From Roseiarcus sp963753135 (GTDB lineage: Bacteria > Pseudomonadota > Alphaproteobacteria > Rhizobiales > Beijerinckiaceae): a DNA stretch of 64,000 bases. Position numbers and translations under genes: made by a program. The notes beneath the pieces are model-generated. The model was not told the origin of the DNA, searched no databases, and saw only the letters and a list, made by a program, of their open reading frames with translations. Below, piece after piece: positions 16,638-26,058 of the stretch. The stretch spans positions 1-64,000 of the forward strand of contig CAVWBA010000026.1 in the NCBI GenBank assembly GCA_963753135.1, in the 5' to 3' direction. Every line of letters starts with the position of its first letter. Position 1 is the first letter of the stretch.

Positions 16638-19600
16638 TCAGCTCCGCTTGCGGGGGGACGACCCGCTGCTCGGGGGAGGCGGCGCGTCACCCTCCTTCTT
16701 TGGCGCCGTGTCCTTGCGAATCCCCTGCATGTCGCGCGCTTCGCGAATGAGGCCGGGCATTCTGGCCAGGCTCCCGCCCTCGACGCCGATGTCGGACAGG
16801 AGCGAGTCGATGAGGGGCGCCTGTACGCGGTAGCGCAGCGCCGAGTCGATCACTTCGTCGGTCGCGCTCCGCCCGCCATTGCCTCCGGACCCGCCGCCGT
16901 TCAGGCCGTCGACCGAGAGAATGCGGATGCCCTCGATCTTCTCCATCGGCTTGACGCTCTCGCGCACGATGCCTTCGATCCGGTCAAGCAGCTTGCGCCG
17001 GAAGAGCGAGGCGCGCGCGGGCTCGCTCAGCACGTTCTCAGCTTCGTTCAGGAGCTTCTGCGCCTCGGCCTCGACGGCCGCGCGGACCCGCTCGGCGTCG
17101 GCTGCGATGCGCGTCTCCTCGGCCGCCTTCTCCGCCAGCAGCACTTCGATTGTCTGGCGCCGACGCGCGACTTCGGTGTCCCGCACCGTGACGACGCGCT
17201 CCTCTGCTTCCGTCGCGCGGGCTTTCGCATTCTCGGCTTCTGCTTGCGCGGCCGATTGTTCGAGCGACTTCTGATAGAGCGAGATCGCCTTCTCCATCAG
17301 CGCGGTCTCGACCACTCTCTCGCGCTCGACCTCGAGCTTGCGCAAGTCACGCTCGCGCGTGACGCGGGCTTCGTCGATGCCCCGATCGGAGGCGATCCGG
17401 GCGCGCTCGACGTCCTCGCGAGAGGCGATCTCGGCCTCCTGCAACGCCTGCACGCGCGCGATTTCGAGCTGCTCGATCGAACGGCGCCGCTCAAGCCGCG
17501 CCGCGTCCATCACCTGTTCACGCTCGACGTCGGTCTTCTCGATCTGCTGCTTGGCCGCGATCTCGGCTTGCCGCACAAGGCGATCGGCGCCAATTCGCTC
17601 GGACCGCTTGGAGGAGAGCGCGATCGTGCGCTCCTCGTCGGCGATCTCCACCGCTTGCTTCTGCTCGATATTGAGCACTTCGCGTGTCTTTTGCGAAGCG
17701 ATGCGCTCGGCTTCGAGAGCAAGCTCGACCTCGATACGCTGGCGCTCGACCGCGTCGCGGCGCCTGAGCTCGGCTGCTTCGAGCGCTTCGGTTCTCGCGA
17801 TTTCGCGGCTCCTTGTGTCCTGATCCGCCTCGATCCGCTCGGCGGCGACCGCCTTTTCCTGGGCGATGCGAGCGGCTTCGATGGCCTCGCGCGCCTTGAT
17901 GTCCGCCTCCTCCAGCGCTTGCGTGCGAACGATCTCCCGCGCCCGAACCTCCTGGTCCTTGGCGATGCGGTCCGCCTGAACCTTCCGGTCCTGGGCGATG
18001 CGCGCCAGTTCGACGAGCTCCCGCGCCGCGATCTCCGCTCTTTCGAGATCTTCATTGCGAGCGATCTCGAGCCGTCGAGTCTCGCGATCGGCGGAGATCG
18101 ATTCGGCGGTCGTCGCCTTCTCCTGCGCGATGCGCGCCGCCCGCGTCGCCTGCAGCGCCGAGATCTCCGCCTCTTCTATCGCTCGCCTGCGGGCGATCTC
18201 CTCGCCTTGGGTTATCTGCTGGCTCTCGATCCGGGCGAGCGTAATCGCCCTTTCCTGCGCGATCCGGGCCAATTCGATCGTCTCGCGCGCGGAAATGTCG
18301 GCCTCTTCGAGCACCCGGTTGCGCACGATCTCGAGCGAGCGAACGCGCTCCTCCTGCGCGATGCGGGTCGCTTCGGTCGCCTCGCGGGCAGCGATTCCAG
18401 CCTCTTCGATGGCCTGATTGCGGGTGATTTCGAGCGACCGGGTGCTCTGATCGGCGGCGATGCGGTCCGCCGCGAGCGTCTGGTCGCGAATGATCTTCGC
18501 CGCCTCGATCGCCTGCTGGGCCGTGATCTCGGCCTCCTCGATCGTCCGCGTGCGCGCGATCTCAAGCCCGCGCACCCGCTCGTCGGCCGCGATCCGCTCG
18601 GCGTTGATAGTCGTCATCTGCACGATGCGCAGCTTTTCCGTCGTCTCGCGGGCCGAGATCTCGGCTTCCTCGACCGCCCGCGTGCGCTCGATCTCGCGGC
18701 GGCGCGTCTCCTCCTCGTTGACGATCCGCGATTCGGTGACCGCGCGTTCCTGGAGGATGCGCGCCTTCTCGACGACTTCGCGCGATTCGATCTCGGCCTC
18801 TTCGACGGCGCGCGCGCGCGCGATTTCGGTCTGGCGGACCTCGCGTTCGGAGGCGATGCGGGCGGTGTCGACGGAGCGCTGATTGGCGATGCGCGCCTTC
18901 TCGATGCCCTCACGCGCCGAAATCTCGATTTCCTCGACCGCGCGCGTCCGCTCGATTTCCTTCTGGCGGACTTCGCGCTCCGAGGCGATGCGCGCTTCGC
19001 TGATCGCCTGCTCGTTGGCGATGCGCGCCTTTTCGATCGCTTCACGCGCCGAAATTTGTGCCTGCTCGGCTTCAGTCTCGCGCAAAGCCCGTTCGCGGGC
19101 GACCTCGGTACGCTGCACCGCGCGTCTCACCTCGATGTCGCGCTGTTGAGCGAGGCGGGCCGCTTCGCTGTCGCGCTCGATGTCCAGCGCCTGCCGCTCG
19201 GCCTCCAGATTGCGCGTACGGATCTTGATCATCGAATCCTGTTCGATGTCGTTGCGCAACTTCCGGCGGTCCTCGATGTCCTCCATCAGCCGAGTGAGAC
19301 CCTCGGCGTCGAACCGGTTCGAGGGATTAAAGAATTCGAGGTCCGTCTGATCGAGGTCGGTGATTGCGACCAACTCAAGCTCGAGGCCGTTCTGAGCCAA
19401 CGCCTCTTGCGCTGCCCCTTTCACGCGGGCGACATAGTCGCCGCGCTGCTCGTGCATCTGCTCCATCGTCATCTCTGAAGCGACAGAGCGCAGGGCAGAG
19501 ACGAACTTGCCCGACAAGAGAGCGTGTAGCCGCTCGGGCTCGAGCGTGCGCCGGCCGAGCGTTGCTGCCGCGATCGCCACCGCCTCGCGGGTCGCCTGTA

Positions 19601-19907
19601 CGCGAACGTAGAAGTCGGCCTCGATATCGATGCGCATGCGATCCCGGCTGATAAGGGCGCCCCCCTTCTCGCGCACGATTTGCATGGGCAGAACGTTCAT
19701 GTTGACGGGCGTGAAATCGTGAATGAACGGGAGAACGAACGCACCGCCGTTGATCACCACCCGCTCGCCGAGAAAGCCGGTGCGAACGAACGACACCTCG
19801 CTCGACGAGCGATGGTAGAGCCAGTTGACCACGTACACGACGACCACGATGACAATGATCGCGATGATCAGCCAGAGGATCAGAGTTCCGATCAAGAGCC
19901 CCGACAT
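16638..19907 (-). CDS. Giant flotillin/SPFH protein with extended hendecad coiled coil
   Basis: A 1089-residue membrane protein, much longer than the usual 450-700-residue flotillins. Residues 5-30 are one transmembrane helix (LIGTLILWLIIAIIVIVVVV). Residues about 35-210 are a Band 7/SPFH domain. From about 284 to 858 the protein is an almost unbroken run of 11-residue repeats starting [E/R]I, arranged as 44-residue blocks of four, e.g. EIERTRAVEEI / EISAREGIEKA / RIANQRSVDTA / RIASEREVRQT. Two blocks have only three hendecads (33 residues), and one of 36 breaks phase. Then come a mixed helical region (to about 960), a flotillin-like C-terminus and a Gly/Pro-rich tail. It should form a long rod on the membrane scaffold, in the middle of a transporter/Mo-hydroxylase operon. 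Confidence 0.9.
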   Translation of the reverse strand: MSGLLIGTLILWLIIAIIVIVVVVYVVNWLYHRSSSEVSFVRTGFLGERVVINGGAFVLPFIHDFTPVNMNVLPMQIVREKGGALISRDRMRIDIEADFYVRVQATREAVAIAAATLGRRTLEPERLHALLSGKFVSALRSVASEMTMEQMHEQRGDYVARVKGAAQEALAQNGLELELVAITDLDQTDLEFFNPSNRFDAEGLTRLMEDIEDRRKLRNDIEQDSMIKIRTRNLEAERQALDIERDSEAARLAQQRDIEVRRAVQRTEVARERALRETEAEQAQISAREAIEKARIANEQAISEARIASEREVRQKEIERTRAVEEIEISAREGIEKARIANQRSVDTARIASEREVRQTEIARARAVEEAEIESREVVEKARILQERAVTESRIVNEEETRRREIERTRAVEEAEISARETTEKLRIVQMTTINAERIAADERVRGLEIARTRTIEEAEITAQQAIEAAKIIRDQTLAADRIAADQSTRSLEITRNQAIEEAGIAAREATEATRIAQEERVRSLEIVRNRVLEEADISARETIELARIAQERAITLARIESQQITQGEEIARRRAIEEAEISALQATRAARIAQEKATTAESISADRETRRLEIARNEDLERAEIAARELVELARIAQDRKVQADRIAKDQEVRAREIVRTQALEEADIKAREAIEAARIAQEKAVAAERIEADQDTRSREIARTEALEAAELRRRDAVERQRIEVELALEAERIASQKTREVLNIEQKQAVEIADEERTIALSSKRSERIGADRLVRQAEIAAKQQIEKTDVEREQVMDAARLERRRSIEQLEIARVQALQEAEIASREDVERARIASDRGIDEARVTRERDLRKLEVERERVVETALMEKAISLYQKSLEQSAAQAEAENAKARATEAEERVVTVRDTEVARRRQTIEVLLAEKAAEETRIAADAERVRAAVEAEAQKLLNEAENVLSEPARASLFRRKLLDRIEGIVRESVKPMEKIEGIRILSVDGLNGGGSGGNGGRSATDEVIDSALRYRVQAPLIDSLLSDIGVEGGSLARMPGLIREARDMQGIRKDTAPKKEGDAPPPPSSGSSPRKRS

Positions 19908-19955
19908 TTTCCCGTTCCTCCTTTGCGGACCGCTCTTCTCACGCGGCCCGAATTA

Positions 19956-20789
19956 TTACCGCCGACCGATGGACTTGAATTTGCGGACCTGCTCGGTCAG
20001 CGCGGTTTCAACCGGCAAGCGCTCCATGGATGAAGCGCCGTAGAATCCGTGACAGGTCTTGGCGGACTTCATGATGAAATCGGCGTCGCCGGGTTCTGCG
20101 ATCGGACCGCCATGCGCCAAGACCAGAATGTCGGGCCGAACCTTCATGGCCGCCCCTGCCCATGCATCGATTAGCGCAGGACAGTCCTGAAGCTTGAGCG
20201 CGGTCTGGGCGCCGATGGCGCCCCCGGTTGTCAATCCCAGATGGCAGACGATGATGTCGGCGCCGGCCTTGGCCATCGCTTCCGCCTCGCCCTCATTCAA
20301 GACGTAAGGCGTGGTCAGTAGATCCTTCTTATGCGCGGTCGCGATCATGTCGACCTCGAGGCTGTAAGACATTCCAGTTTCCTCGAGGTTCACGCGAAAA
20401 GTCCCGTCGATGAGACCGACTGTGGGAAAGTTCTGCACGCCGGCAAATCCGAGCGCCTTGATCTCGTCGAGGAAGACCTCCATCCGGCGGAAAGGGTCGG
20501 TGCCGTTGACGCCCGCGAGCACCGGCGTGCGCCGGACCAAAGGCAGCACTTCGCGCGCCATGTCGACGACGATCGCGTTGGCGTCGCCATAAGCGAGAAG
20601 CCCCGCGAGCGAGCCGCGCCCGGCCATACGATAGCGACCGGAATTGTAGATGACGATCAGGTCGACGCCGCCTGCTTCCTCGCATTTGGCGGAAAGTCCG
20701 GTGCCAGCGCCGCCGCCAACGATCGGCTCGCCGCGCGCGGCCATCGCCCGGAACTTCTCCATCAACGCCGATCGGGTCAACGCAGTCAT
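19956..20789 (-). CDS. Phosphoenolpyruvate hydrolase-like TIM-barrel protein (Tm-1 C-terminal-half homologue)
   Basis: A 277-residue TIM barrel of the PEP-hydrolase/IGPS-like family: EPIVGGGAGTGLSAKCEEAG, LIVIYNSGRYRMAGRGSLAG, PVLAGVNGTDPFRRM, FAGVQNFPTVGLIDG and LAHGGPI. It starts at ATG 20789, overlapping the stop of the LivF-Tm-1-like gene by 4 bases, so the two proteins are made together. Plant Tm-1 proteins carry a UPF0261 half and a TIM-barrel half in one chain; here the halves are adjacent genes. The biochemical reaction of this family is poorly established. A 48-base gap separates it from the flotillin gene. Confidence 0.8.
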   Translation of the reverse strand: MTALTRSALMEKFRAMAARGEPIVGGGAGTGLSAKCEEAGGVDLIVIYNSGRYRMAGRGSLAGLLAYGDANAIVVDMAREVLPLVRRTPVLAGVNGTDPFRRMEVFLDEIKALGFAGVQNFPTVGLIDGTFRVNLEETGMSYSLEVDMIATAHKKDLLTTPYVLNEGEAEAMAKAGADIIVCHLGLTTGGAIGAQTALKLQDCPALIDAWAGAAMKVRPDILVLAHGGPIAEPGDADFIMKSAKTCHGFYGASSMERLPVETALTEQVRKFKSIGRR

Positions 20790-23017
20790 TCGCGCCCCCC
20801 TGCCCTCCGCCGCGCGTGCGTCTCGCCGTGCAGCGCTCGAAAGGCAGCGACAATTGCGGCGGCGAACTCGGCATCGTTGATGTGCCGCTTGACGCGGATC
20901 AATTGCCGATTGGAGGTTTGGCGCACCGTCCGCTCGAGCGACGCGAACAGCGCGGCGTCGGCTCGGGGATCGTGAAACGCCTGGCCGGGCTGATCGAGTG
21001 CCGAGACGCCGAGTTCGGGCAGAAGAAAGCGCACCGGCCCGTCCATAAGGTTGAGCCTTTCGCCGATCCAGCGGCCGATCTCATCGTTCTCGGCCTCGGT
21101 CGTGCGCATAAGGGTCACTTGCGGATTGTGCGCATGCAGGAGCCGGCCCTTGTAAGCGGCGGGCACCGTGTCGGGCGGCCCAAAATTGACCATGTCGAGC
21201 GCGCCAACCGAGCCGACATAAGGCGTGCGAGTCCGGATGATAGCGCCAAAGCGGTCCTCGTCCGCCGGCAGCACGCCGCCCATGAGCATGTCCGCGACTT
21301 CGGTCGTGGTCACGTCGATGACTGTGGAAATGACGCCGGAATCGACCAATTTCTCCATCGAACGGCCACCAGTGCCTGTGGCGTGGAACACCAGGCATTC
21401 CCAATCGGCCACCAGCGCCGCTGCAATCTGCTGCACGCAGGGCGTCGTCACCCCGAACATGGTGAGACCCACCGAGCGAACGGCGAGGCGGCGCGATCTC
21501 GCGGCGCCAACCTCTCGTTTCGCTTCGAGGCGGGCCTTCACCATCCCGATCAACGCCTGAGCGCCATTGGCGAGCACCTGCCGAGAGATCGAGTTGAGGC
21601 CCTGAACGTCAGTCACCGAATACATCATCGTTATGTCGGTCGGGCCGACATAACGACTGACATCGCCGGAAGCGATCGAGGAGATGAGCACCTTGGGCGC
21701 GCCGATGGGAAGAGCGCGCATCGCCGGTGCGACGATCGAGGCGCCGCCGGACCCGCCTGCGCTGATAATGCCCGCAATATCGCCTTGGCGCTTGATCCAG
21801 GTCTCGAACGCTTCCGCCATCGCAGCGACTGAAGCGCCGCGATCTCGGCCAAATACGGCGGAGCCGCCACGGCCATGGTTGAGTGCGATCTCTTGCGCGG
21901 TCACATCGCAAGTCGCCGGCTTGCCGCTCGTCGATACGTCGACAAGCCGCGTCCGCAAGCCGCTTGCGACGATGAGGTCGCGGATGAAGCGAAGCTCAAC
22001 GCCCTTCGTGTCGAGCGTGCCGGCGACAATGACCACGGGGGGCCCGGGCGGCAGCGCCACGGCACTAGGTATAGGCGTCGCTTCGGTCCGACTGGGACTG
22101 GCCGACGTGATGCGAGCGGTCGCCTCGATGCGCACGTTCGGGACGGGTTGCGACCACCGTGTGGGCGGCGCCGGATTCGAGACAAAGATCCGGACCGGCG
22201 CGCCAGACGGCTTCGCCGCGCTTGCCGGTCGAGGCGCGGACTCGCCCGCCTGCTCGGTGGGGCGGTCCGGCTCGGCGGCCTCGGAATGGCGGCCAACGCC
22301 CAAAAGACGCTGCTGGAGTTCGCGGTCCGCCGCAAGTCTGCGCGATTCAATGATGCGATTGACCCGCCCGTTAACCATGATGGCGACGTTTTCGGAGATC
22401 GTCGTCGCAACTCCGATGTTCTGTTCGATGACGAGGATCGCCATGTCGGTTTCGTCACCGAGCCGCACCAGCATCTCCTCGACCTGCGTCACGATCACCG
22501 GCGCAAGGCCCTCGGTCGGCTCGTCCATGATCAGGAGCTGCGGGTTGGTCACCAACGCGCGCGAAATCGCGAGCATCTGCTGCTCGCCGCCAGAGAGCTG
22601 CGCGCCGCCGTTGTTGCGGCGCTCAGCGAGCCGCGGAAAGGTGTCATAGACGCGCTCGACCGTCCACGCGCCACGCTCGCGCGCCTGCGTCATTCGCAGG
22701 TGCTCGTCGACCGTCAACGAGCGCCAAAGCCGCCGTCCCTGCGGGACATATCCGACGCCATGGCGGGCGATGTTTGCGGGGGGAAGACCGATGAGCTCCT
22801 GGCCGCGCATGCGGATCGTGCCGCTCGAGGCGCGGACAAGGCCCATGATCGCCTTGCAAAGCGTCGTCTTGCCCATGCCATTGCGGCCGACGACCGACAG
22901 GACGCCATGCTCAAGCGTCAGGTCGACGCCCTGAAGCGCATGCGAGTGGCCGTAATAGACGTTGAGGCCCCGGACCTGGAGCATGACGTTCGCCTCGGAG
23001 CGGCGCGGCTCAGCCAT
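20786..23017 (-). CDS. LivF-type ABC ATPase fused to Tm-1-like (UPF0261) domain
   Basis: About 743-747 residues (ATG 23017, or 23029 with four more). Residues 1 to about 240 are a LivF ATPase with Walker A GRNGMGKTT, signature LSGGEQQ and Walker B LLIMDEPTEGL. A Pro/Ala-rich linker of about 90 residues follows. Residues about 330-740 are a Tm-1-like/UPF0261 domain opening VVIVAGTLDTKGVELRFIRD, with ISAGGSGGASIVAPAMRALP, FHATGTGGRSMEKLVDSG and FLLPELGVSALD. It overlaps livG upstream and the TIM-barrel gene downstream. The fusion physically ties an importer ATPase to an enzyme-like domain that may act on the imported compound. The Tm-1-like domain binds nucleotide in plants; its bacterial activity is unknown. 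Confidence 0.88.
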   Translation of the reverse strand: MAEPRRSEANVMLQVRGLNVYYGHSHALQGVDLTLEHGVLSVVGRNGMGKTTLCKAIMGLVRASSGTIRMRGQELIGLPPANIARHGVGYVPQGRRLWRSLTVDEHLRMTQARERGAWTVERVYDTFPRLAERRNNGGAQLSGGEQQMLAISRALVTNPQLLIMDEPTEGLAPVIVTQVEEMLVRLGDETDMAILVIEQNIGVATTISENVAIMVNGRVNRIIESRRLAADRELQQRLLGVGRHSEAAEPDRPTEQAGESAPRPASAAKPSGAPVRIFVSNPAPPTRWSQPVPNVRIEATARITSASPSRTEATPIPSAVALPPGPPVVIVAGTLDTKGVELRFIRDLIVASGLRTRLVDVSTSGKPATCDVTAQEIALNHGRGGSAVFGRDRGASVAAMAEAFETWIKRQGDIAGIISAGGSGGASIVAPAMRALPIGAPKVLISSIASGDVSRYVGPTDITMMYSVTDVQGLNSISRQVLANGAQALIGMVKARLEAKREVGAARSRRLAVRSVGLTMFGVTTPCVQQIAAALVADWECLVFHATGTGGRSMEKLVDSGVISTVIDVTTTEVADMLMGGVLPADEDRFGAIIRTRTPYVGSVGALDMVNFGPPDTVPAAYKGRLLHAHNPQVTLMRTTEAENDEIGRWIGERLNLMDGPVRFLLPELGVSALDQPGQAFHDPRADAALFASLERTVRQTSNRQLIRVKRHINDAEFAAAIVAAFRALHGETHARRRAGGRE

Positions 23018-23792
23018 GCCCGCCTCCAAGGTAGAGTTCCTGAACCTCGGGATCGGCCTCGATCTCCTGGGGCGAGCCTTCCTTGAAGATCCGCCCGTTG
23101 TGCATCATCGTCACGCGCTCGACCACGCGCAGAGCGACATCCATGTCGTGCTCGATAATGATGTAACCGATATGCGAGGGCAGCGAGGAGAGGATATCGA
23201 TAAGCTCCGCTCGCTCGGTCGGCGAAAGCCCGGCAGCCGGCTCGTCGAACAGAATGAATCGCGGCGCGCCTGCGAGCGCCAGCGCAATCTCGAGCTGGCG
23301 CTGCTGGCCATAAGCGAGCTCCGCCACAAGCCGGTCCTTGATCGGCGCCAGATGGACCGCCTGAATGAGCGATTCCGCCGCGTTGACGAGCACGTCGTTG
23401 CGTCGGGGCGGAATGAACGAGTAACGGCCACGCGAGACTCCGCGGCAAGCCAGATAGACGTTGTCGATCACGGTCAGGCCGGGAAAAAGCGCCGAGATCT
23501 GATAGGTCCGGCGTAAGCCCCGGCGAATGCGCTCATAGGGCGGAAAGAAGGTCACGTCCTCGCCGAAGAAGCGAATCGTCCCCGATGACGGAGGAAAGTC
23601 GCCGGTGATGCAATTGAAGAGAGTTGTCTTGCCGGCGCCGTTCGAGCCCAGGACCGCGCGCCGCTCGCCCGGCCGGACGGTGAGCGAGATGTCGGTCAGC
23701 GCGGCGAGCGCGCCGAACAGCCGCGTCACGCCGCGCAATTCGAGCGCGTTGGCCGAGCCGACCGCGGAAAGGCGCTGGGCGATGCTATCCAT
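23010..23792 (-). CDS. livG: Branched-chain amino acid-type ABC transporter ATPase LivG
   Basis: A 260-residue ABC ATPase: Walker A LGSNGAGKTTLFN, signature LAYGQQRQLEIALAL, Walker B FILFDEPAAGLSPTER and a switch His in YIIIEHDMDVAL, with the LivG-type C-terminal extension EIEADPEVQELYLGGGHG. It energises import through LivH/LivM. The start at 23792 overlaps livM by 8 bases. The transport system probably carries the pathway's substrate, since Liv-type importers are common in aromatic and organic-acid catabolic operons. Confidence 0.9.
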   Translation of the reverse strand: MDSIAQRLSAVGSANALELRGVTRLFGALAALTDISLTVRPGERRAVLGSNGAGKTTLFNCITGDFPPSSGTIRFFGEDVTFFPPYERIRRGLRRTYQISALFPGLTVIDNVYLACRGVSRGRYSFIPPRRNDVLVNAAESLIQAVHLAPIKDRLVAELAYGQQRQLEIALALAGAPRFILFDEPAAGLSPTERAELIDILSSLPSHIGYIIIEHDMDVALRVVERVTMMHNGRIFKEGSPQEIEADPEVQELYLGGGHG

Positions 23793-24861
23793 GGCCGCCC
23801 CCTGTCGATTGCAGGCGTGAGGACGGGGTCCGCGCGCGGTTGCGCCAGCGCGCCCACAGACCGATGATCCCGTCTGGCGAGAAAAAGACGATCAGCAGGA
23901 AACCCAGGCCGATCAGGAGCCGGAACCGGTTGCCGTCGAGGCCGAACGCAACCAGGAAATCGAGGGCGAAAGTTTTCAGCACCGCATAGAGCAGCGCGCC
24001 GATGAAGGCGCCAATCGGGTTGCTGACGCCGCCAACGACAGCGATAACGAGGATGTCGATCGCCGCTGAGACGCTGACCGTGCCGGGCGCGATTTCGCCG
24101 TAGCTCCAGACCAGAAGAATGCCGCCGAGCGCCGCGATGAGCGACGCAACCACGTAAGCCGCGATGCGGTGGGCGTTCACATTGAACCCAAGCGCGGCCA
24201 TGCGCCGCGGGTTGTCGCGAATGCCCTGGAGCGCGAGCCCGAAAGGCGCGCGCGCGATTGTGGAAACTGCGAGCCAGCAAAGGACGGCGACGCCAAGTTC
24301 GAGATAGTAGGAGGGAATGTCAGCGCGCCAGTTGACGCCCAGAAACACCGGCGCCGGAACGCTGTTGATACCGGTGTGGCCGTTGAAGATCGCATAATTC
24401 TCGTTGGCGAAATAAAAGAACGCCGCGGCGATCGCGAGCGTGATCATGATCGTGTAGATGCCGGCGGTGCGCACCGCGAGCGCGCCAACGATCGCGCCGA
24501 CGATCATGGAGATGATCAGCGCCGCCGGAACCGCGAGCCACCACGGCCAACCCATGCCGCCCGGCATGCCGTTCACGCCCAGGATCGCAACGACGTAGCC
24601 GGCGAAACCGGCGATCGTCATCTGCGCGAGGCTGACCATGCCGCCATAGCCCGCGAGGAACATGAGGCTCAGCGCGATCGTGCCAAGCATGTACGACCAG
24701 CCAAAGATCTGCGTCAGCACGAAGCTGCTCGCGATCAGCGGCATGATCAGGACAATGACGCCGACCAGAACCGCCGCCGGATTAAGGCTCTGCAGCCAGC
24801 TCGGCTGCGAACCGGACCGCGAGGCGGCGGCGCCGCTCGCGCGGCTTTCGGCGAGCGCCAT
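23785..24861 (-). CDS. livM: Branched-chain amino acid-type ABC permease LivM
   Basis: A 358-residue permease with about ten hydrophobic segments and the LivM signature ...VVASLIAALGGILLVWSY followed by the EAA-like loop GVSNPIGAFIGALLYAVLKT. It starts at ATG 24861, 3 bases after the livH stop, and overlaps livG. The C-terminus RTPSSRLQSTGGGHG is soluble. Forms the heteromeric channel with LivH. Confidence 0.9.
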   Translation of the reverse strand: MALAESRASGAAASRSGSQPSWLQSLNPAAVLVGVIVLIMPLIASSFVLTQIFGWSYMLGTIALSLMFLAGYGGMVSLAQMTIAGFAGYVVAILGVNGMPGGMGWPWWLAVPAALIISMIVGAIVGALAVRTAGIYTIMITLAIAAAFFYFANENYAIFNGHTGINSVPAPVFLGVNWRADIPSYYLELGVAVLCWLAVSTIARAPFGLALQGIRDNPRRMAALGFNVNAHRIAAYVVASLIAALGGILLVWSYGEIAPGTVSVSAAIDILVIAVVGGVSNPIGAFIGALLYAVLKTFALDFLVAFGLDGNRFRLLIGLGFLLIVFFSPDGIIGLWARWRNRARTPSSRLQSTGGGHG

Positions 24862-24864
24862 CGG

Positions 24865-25875
24865 CTAGCGCCCCACCAGAAGGCCCTGCGGACGCACGGC
24901 CAGCACGAGCACCATGATCAGGAAGGTCAGAACGATCGCGTAGGTGGGGAAATAGGCAAGCCCGACCTGTTCGGCGACGCCGATGATGACGGCGCCCAGC
25001 GCCGCGCCTGGGATCGAACCCATGCCCCCGACAATGACCACGATCAACGAAGCGAGCAGGAAGCGGGTGTCTTCGCCCGGAGACAAAGATTGGAAGGTTC
25101 CCCCGACCACGCCGGCCATCCCGGCCAAGCCCGCGCCGAACGCGAAAACAGTGACGAAGACAAGCTGGATCGGCACGCCCATGGCGGACAGCATATCGCG
25201 GTCGTCGACGCCGGCGCGAACGATCATGCCGATCCGGGTGCGATTCAAGACCAGCCACATCCCGAGGCCGATCACGACCGAAGCCAGGAAGATGACCAAA
25301 CGCACGATCGGATAGGACAGATAGACCGCCTCGCCCGAGGACTTGACCGCCGTGATCAGGGGCAAGTCCATCGGCCCGCGAAGCCATGTCGGAGTTTGAA
25401 TCTGGTAGGAATTTCCGCCGAACCCCCAAAGCATGAGGTCGGCGAGCACGATTGAAATCCCGATCGTCACCAGAGTCTGGCGCAGGTCCTCCCCCTCCAT
25501 CCGGCGAAAGACGGCGACTTGAAGGATGATTCCAAGAACGGCCGCGACGATGAAGGCGACGAGAAAGCCGGCCAGCCACCAGCCGGTGGCGTCGACAGCC
25601 AGATAACCAAAGTAACCGCCGAGCAGGTAGATCGAGCCATGCGCCAGATTGACGTTTCGCATGAGGCCGAAAATTAGGGTGAAGCCGCTGGCGACGAGGA
25701 AATAGAGGCCGCCGAGCGTGATCCCGTTAAGCACGGCGTTGAGGAAGAGCTTCTTCCTGCCGAAGATCGCCTCGAAGCCTGAGGACCAAGGCGCGAACAC
25801 AAGCCAGATCGCCGCAATCACCAGAACTGCGATGATCAGGGACCAAATCGGACGACGCGCAACGAAGCCGTTCAT
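24865..25875 (-). CDS. livH: Branched-chain amino acid-type ABC permease LivH
   Basis: A permease of about 336 residues from ATG 25875 (MNGFVARRPIWSLIIAVLVI); the frame is open to 25935, so a slightly longer start is possible. It has LNGITLGGLYFLVASGFTLI (the LivH first helix), RNVNLAHGSIYLLGGYFGYL and the EAA-like loop VVGGMGSIPGAALGAVIIGV. Partner of LivM. It is separated by about 180 bases from the AraC regulator, so a secondary promoter could lie there. Confidence 0.88.
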   Translation of the reverse strand: MNGFVARRPIWSLIIAVLVIAAIWLVFAPWSSGFEAIFGRKKLFLNAVLNGITLGGLYFLVASGFTLIFGLMRNVNLAHGSIYLLGGYFGYLAVDATGWWLAGFLVAFIVAAVLGIILQVAVFRRMEGEDLRQTLVTIGISIVLADLMLWGFGGNSYQIQTPTWLRGPMDLPLITAVKSSGEAVYLSYPIVRLVIFLASVVIGLGMWLVLNRTRIGMIVRAGVDDRDMLSAMGVPIQLVFVTVFAFGAGLAGMAGVVGGTFQSLSPGEDTRFLLASLIVVIVGGMGSIPGAALGAVIIGVAEQVGLAYFPTYAIVLTFLIMVLVLAVRPQGLLVGR

Positions 25876-26058
25876 CGGCAGCTCTTCGAGGAACGCATTG
25901 ACGATCGCACCGCCGCGCCATGGAGCGCCGGCCACGCTTTCGCGAACTCCCCGGTCATAGCTGAGCCATACCTCCCATTGTAACGTCCGGCCATTCTATC
26001 CGCTTTCGGCCGCGAGCGTTTGATCGACAGTATGATTTCGCGTCTCGCCTACGCATAG

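Noticed and set aside
16536..19478. 980-codon open frame on the plus strand
   Set aside because: It is the antisense of the hendecad region of the flotillin gene; its Asp/Leu/Arg-rich repeats mirror the coding repeats, and the minus strand carries the recognised SPFH domain.
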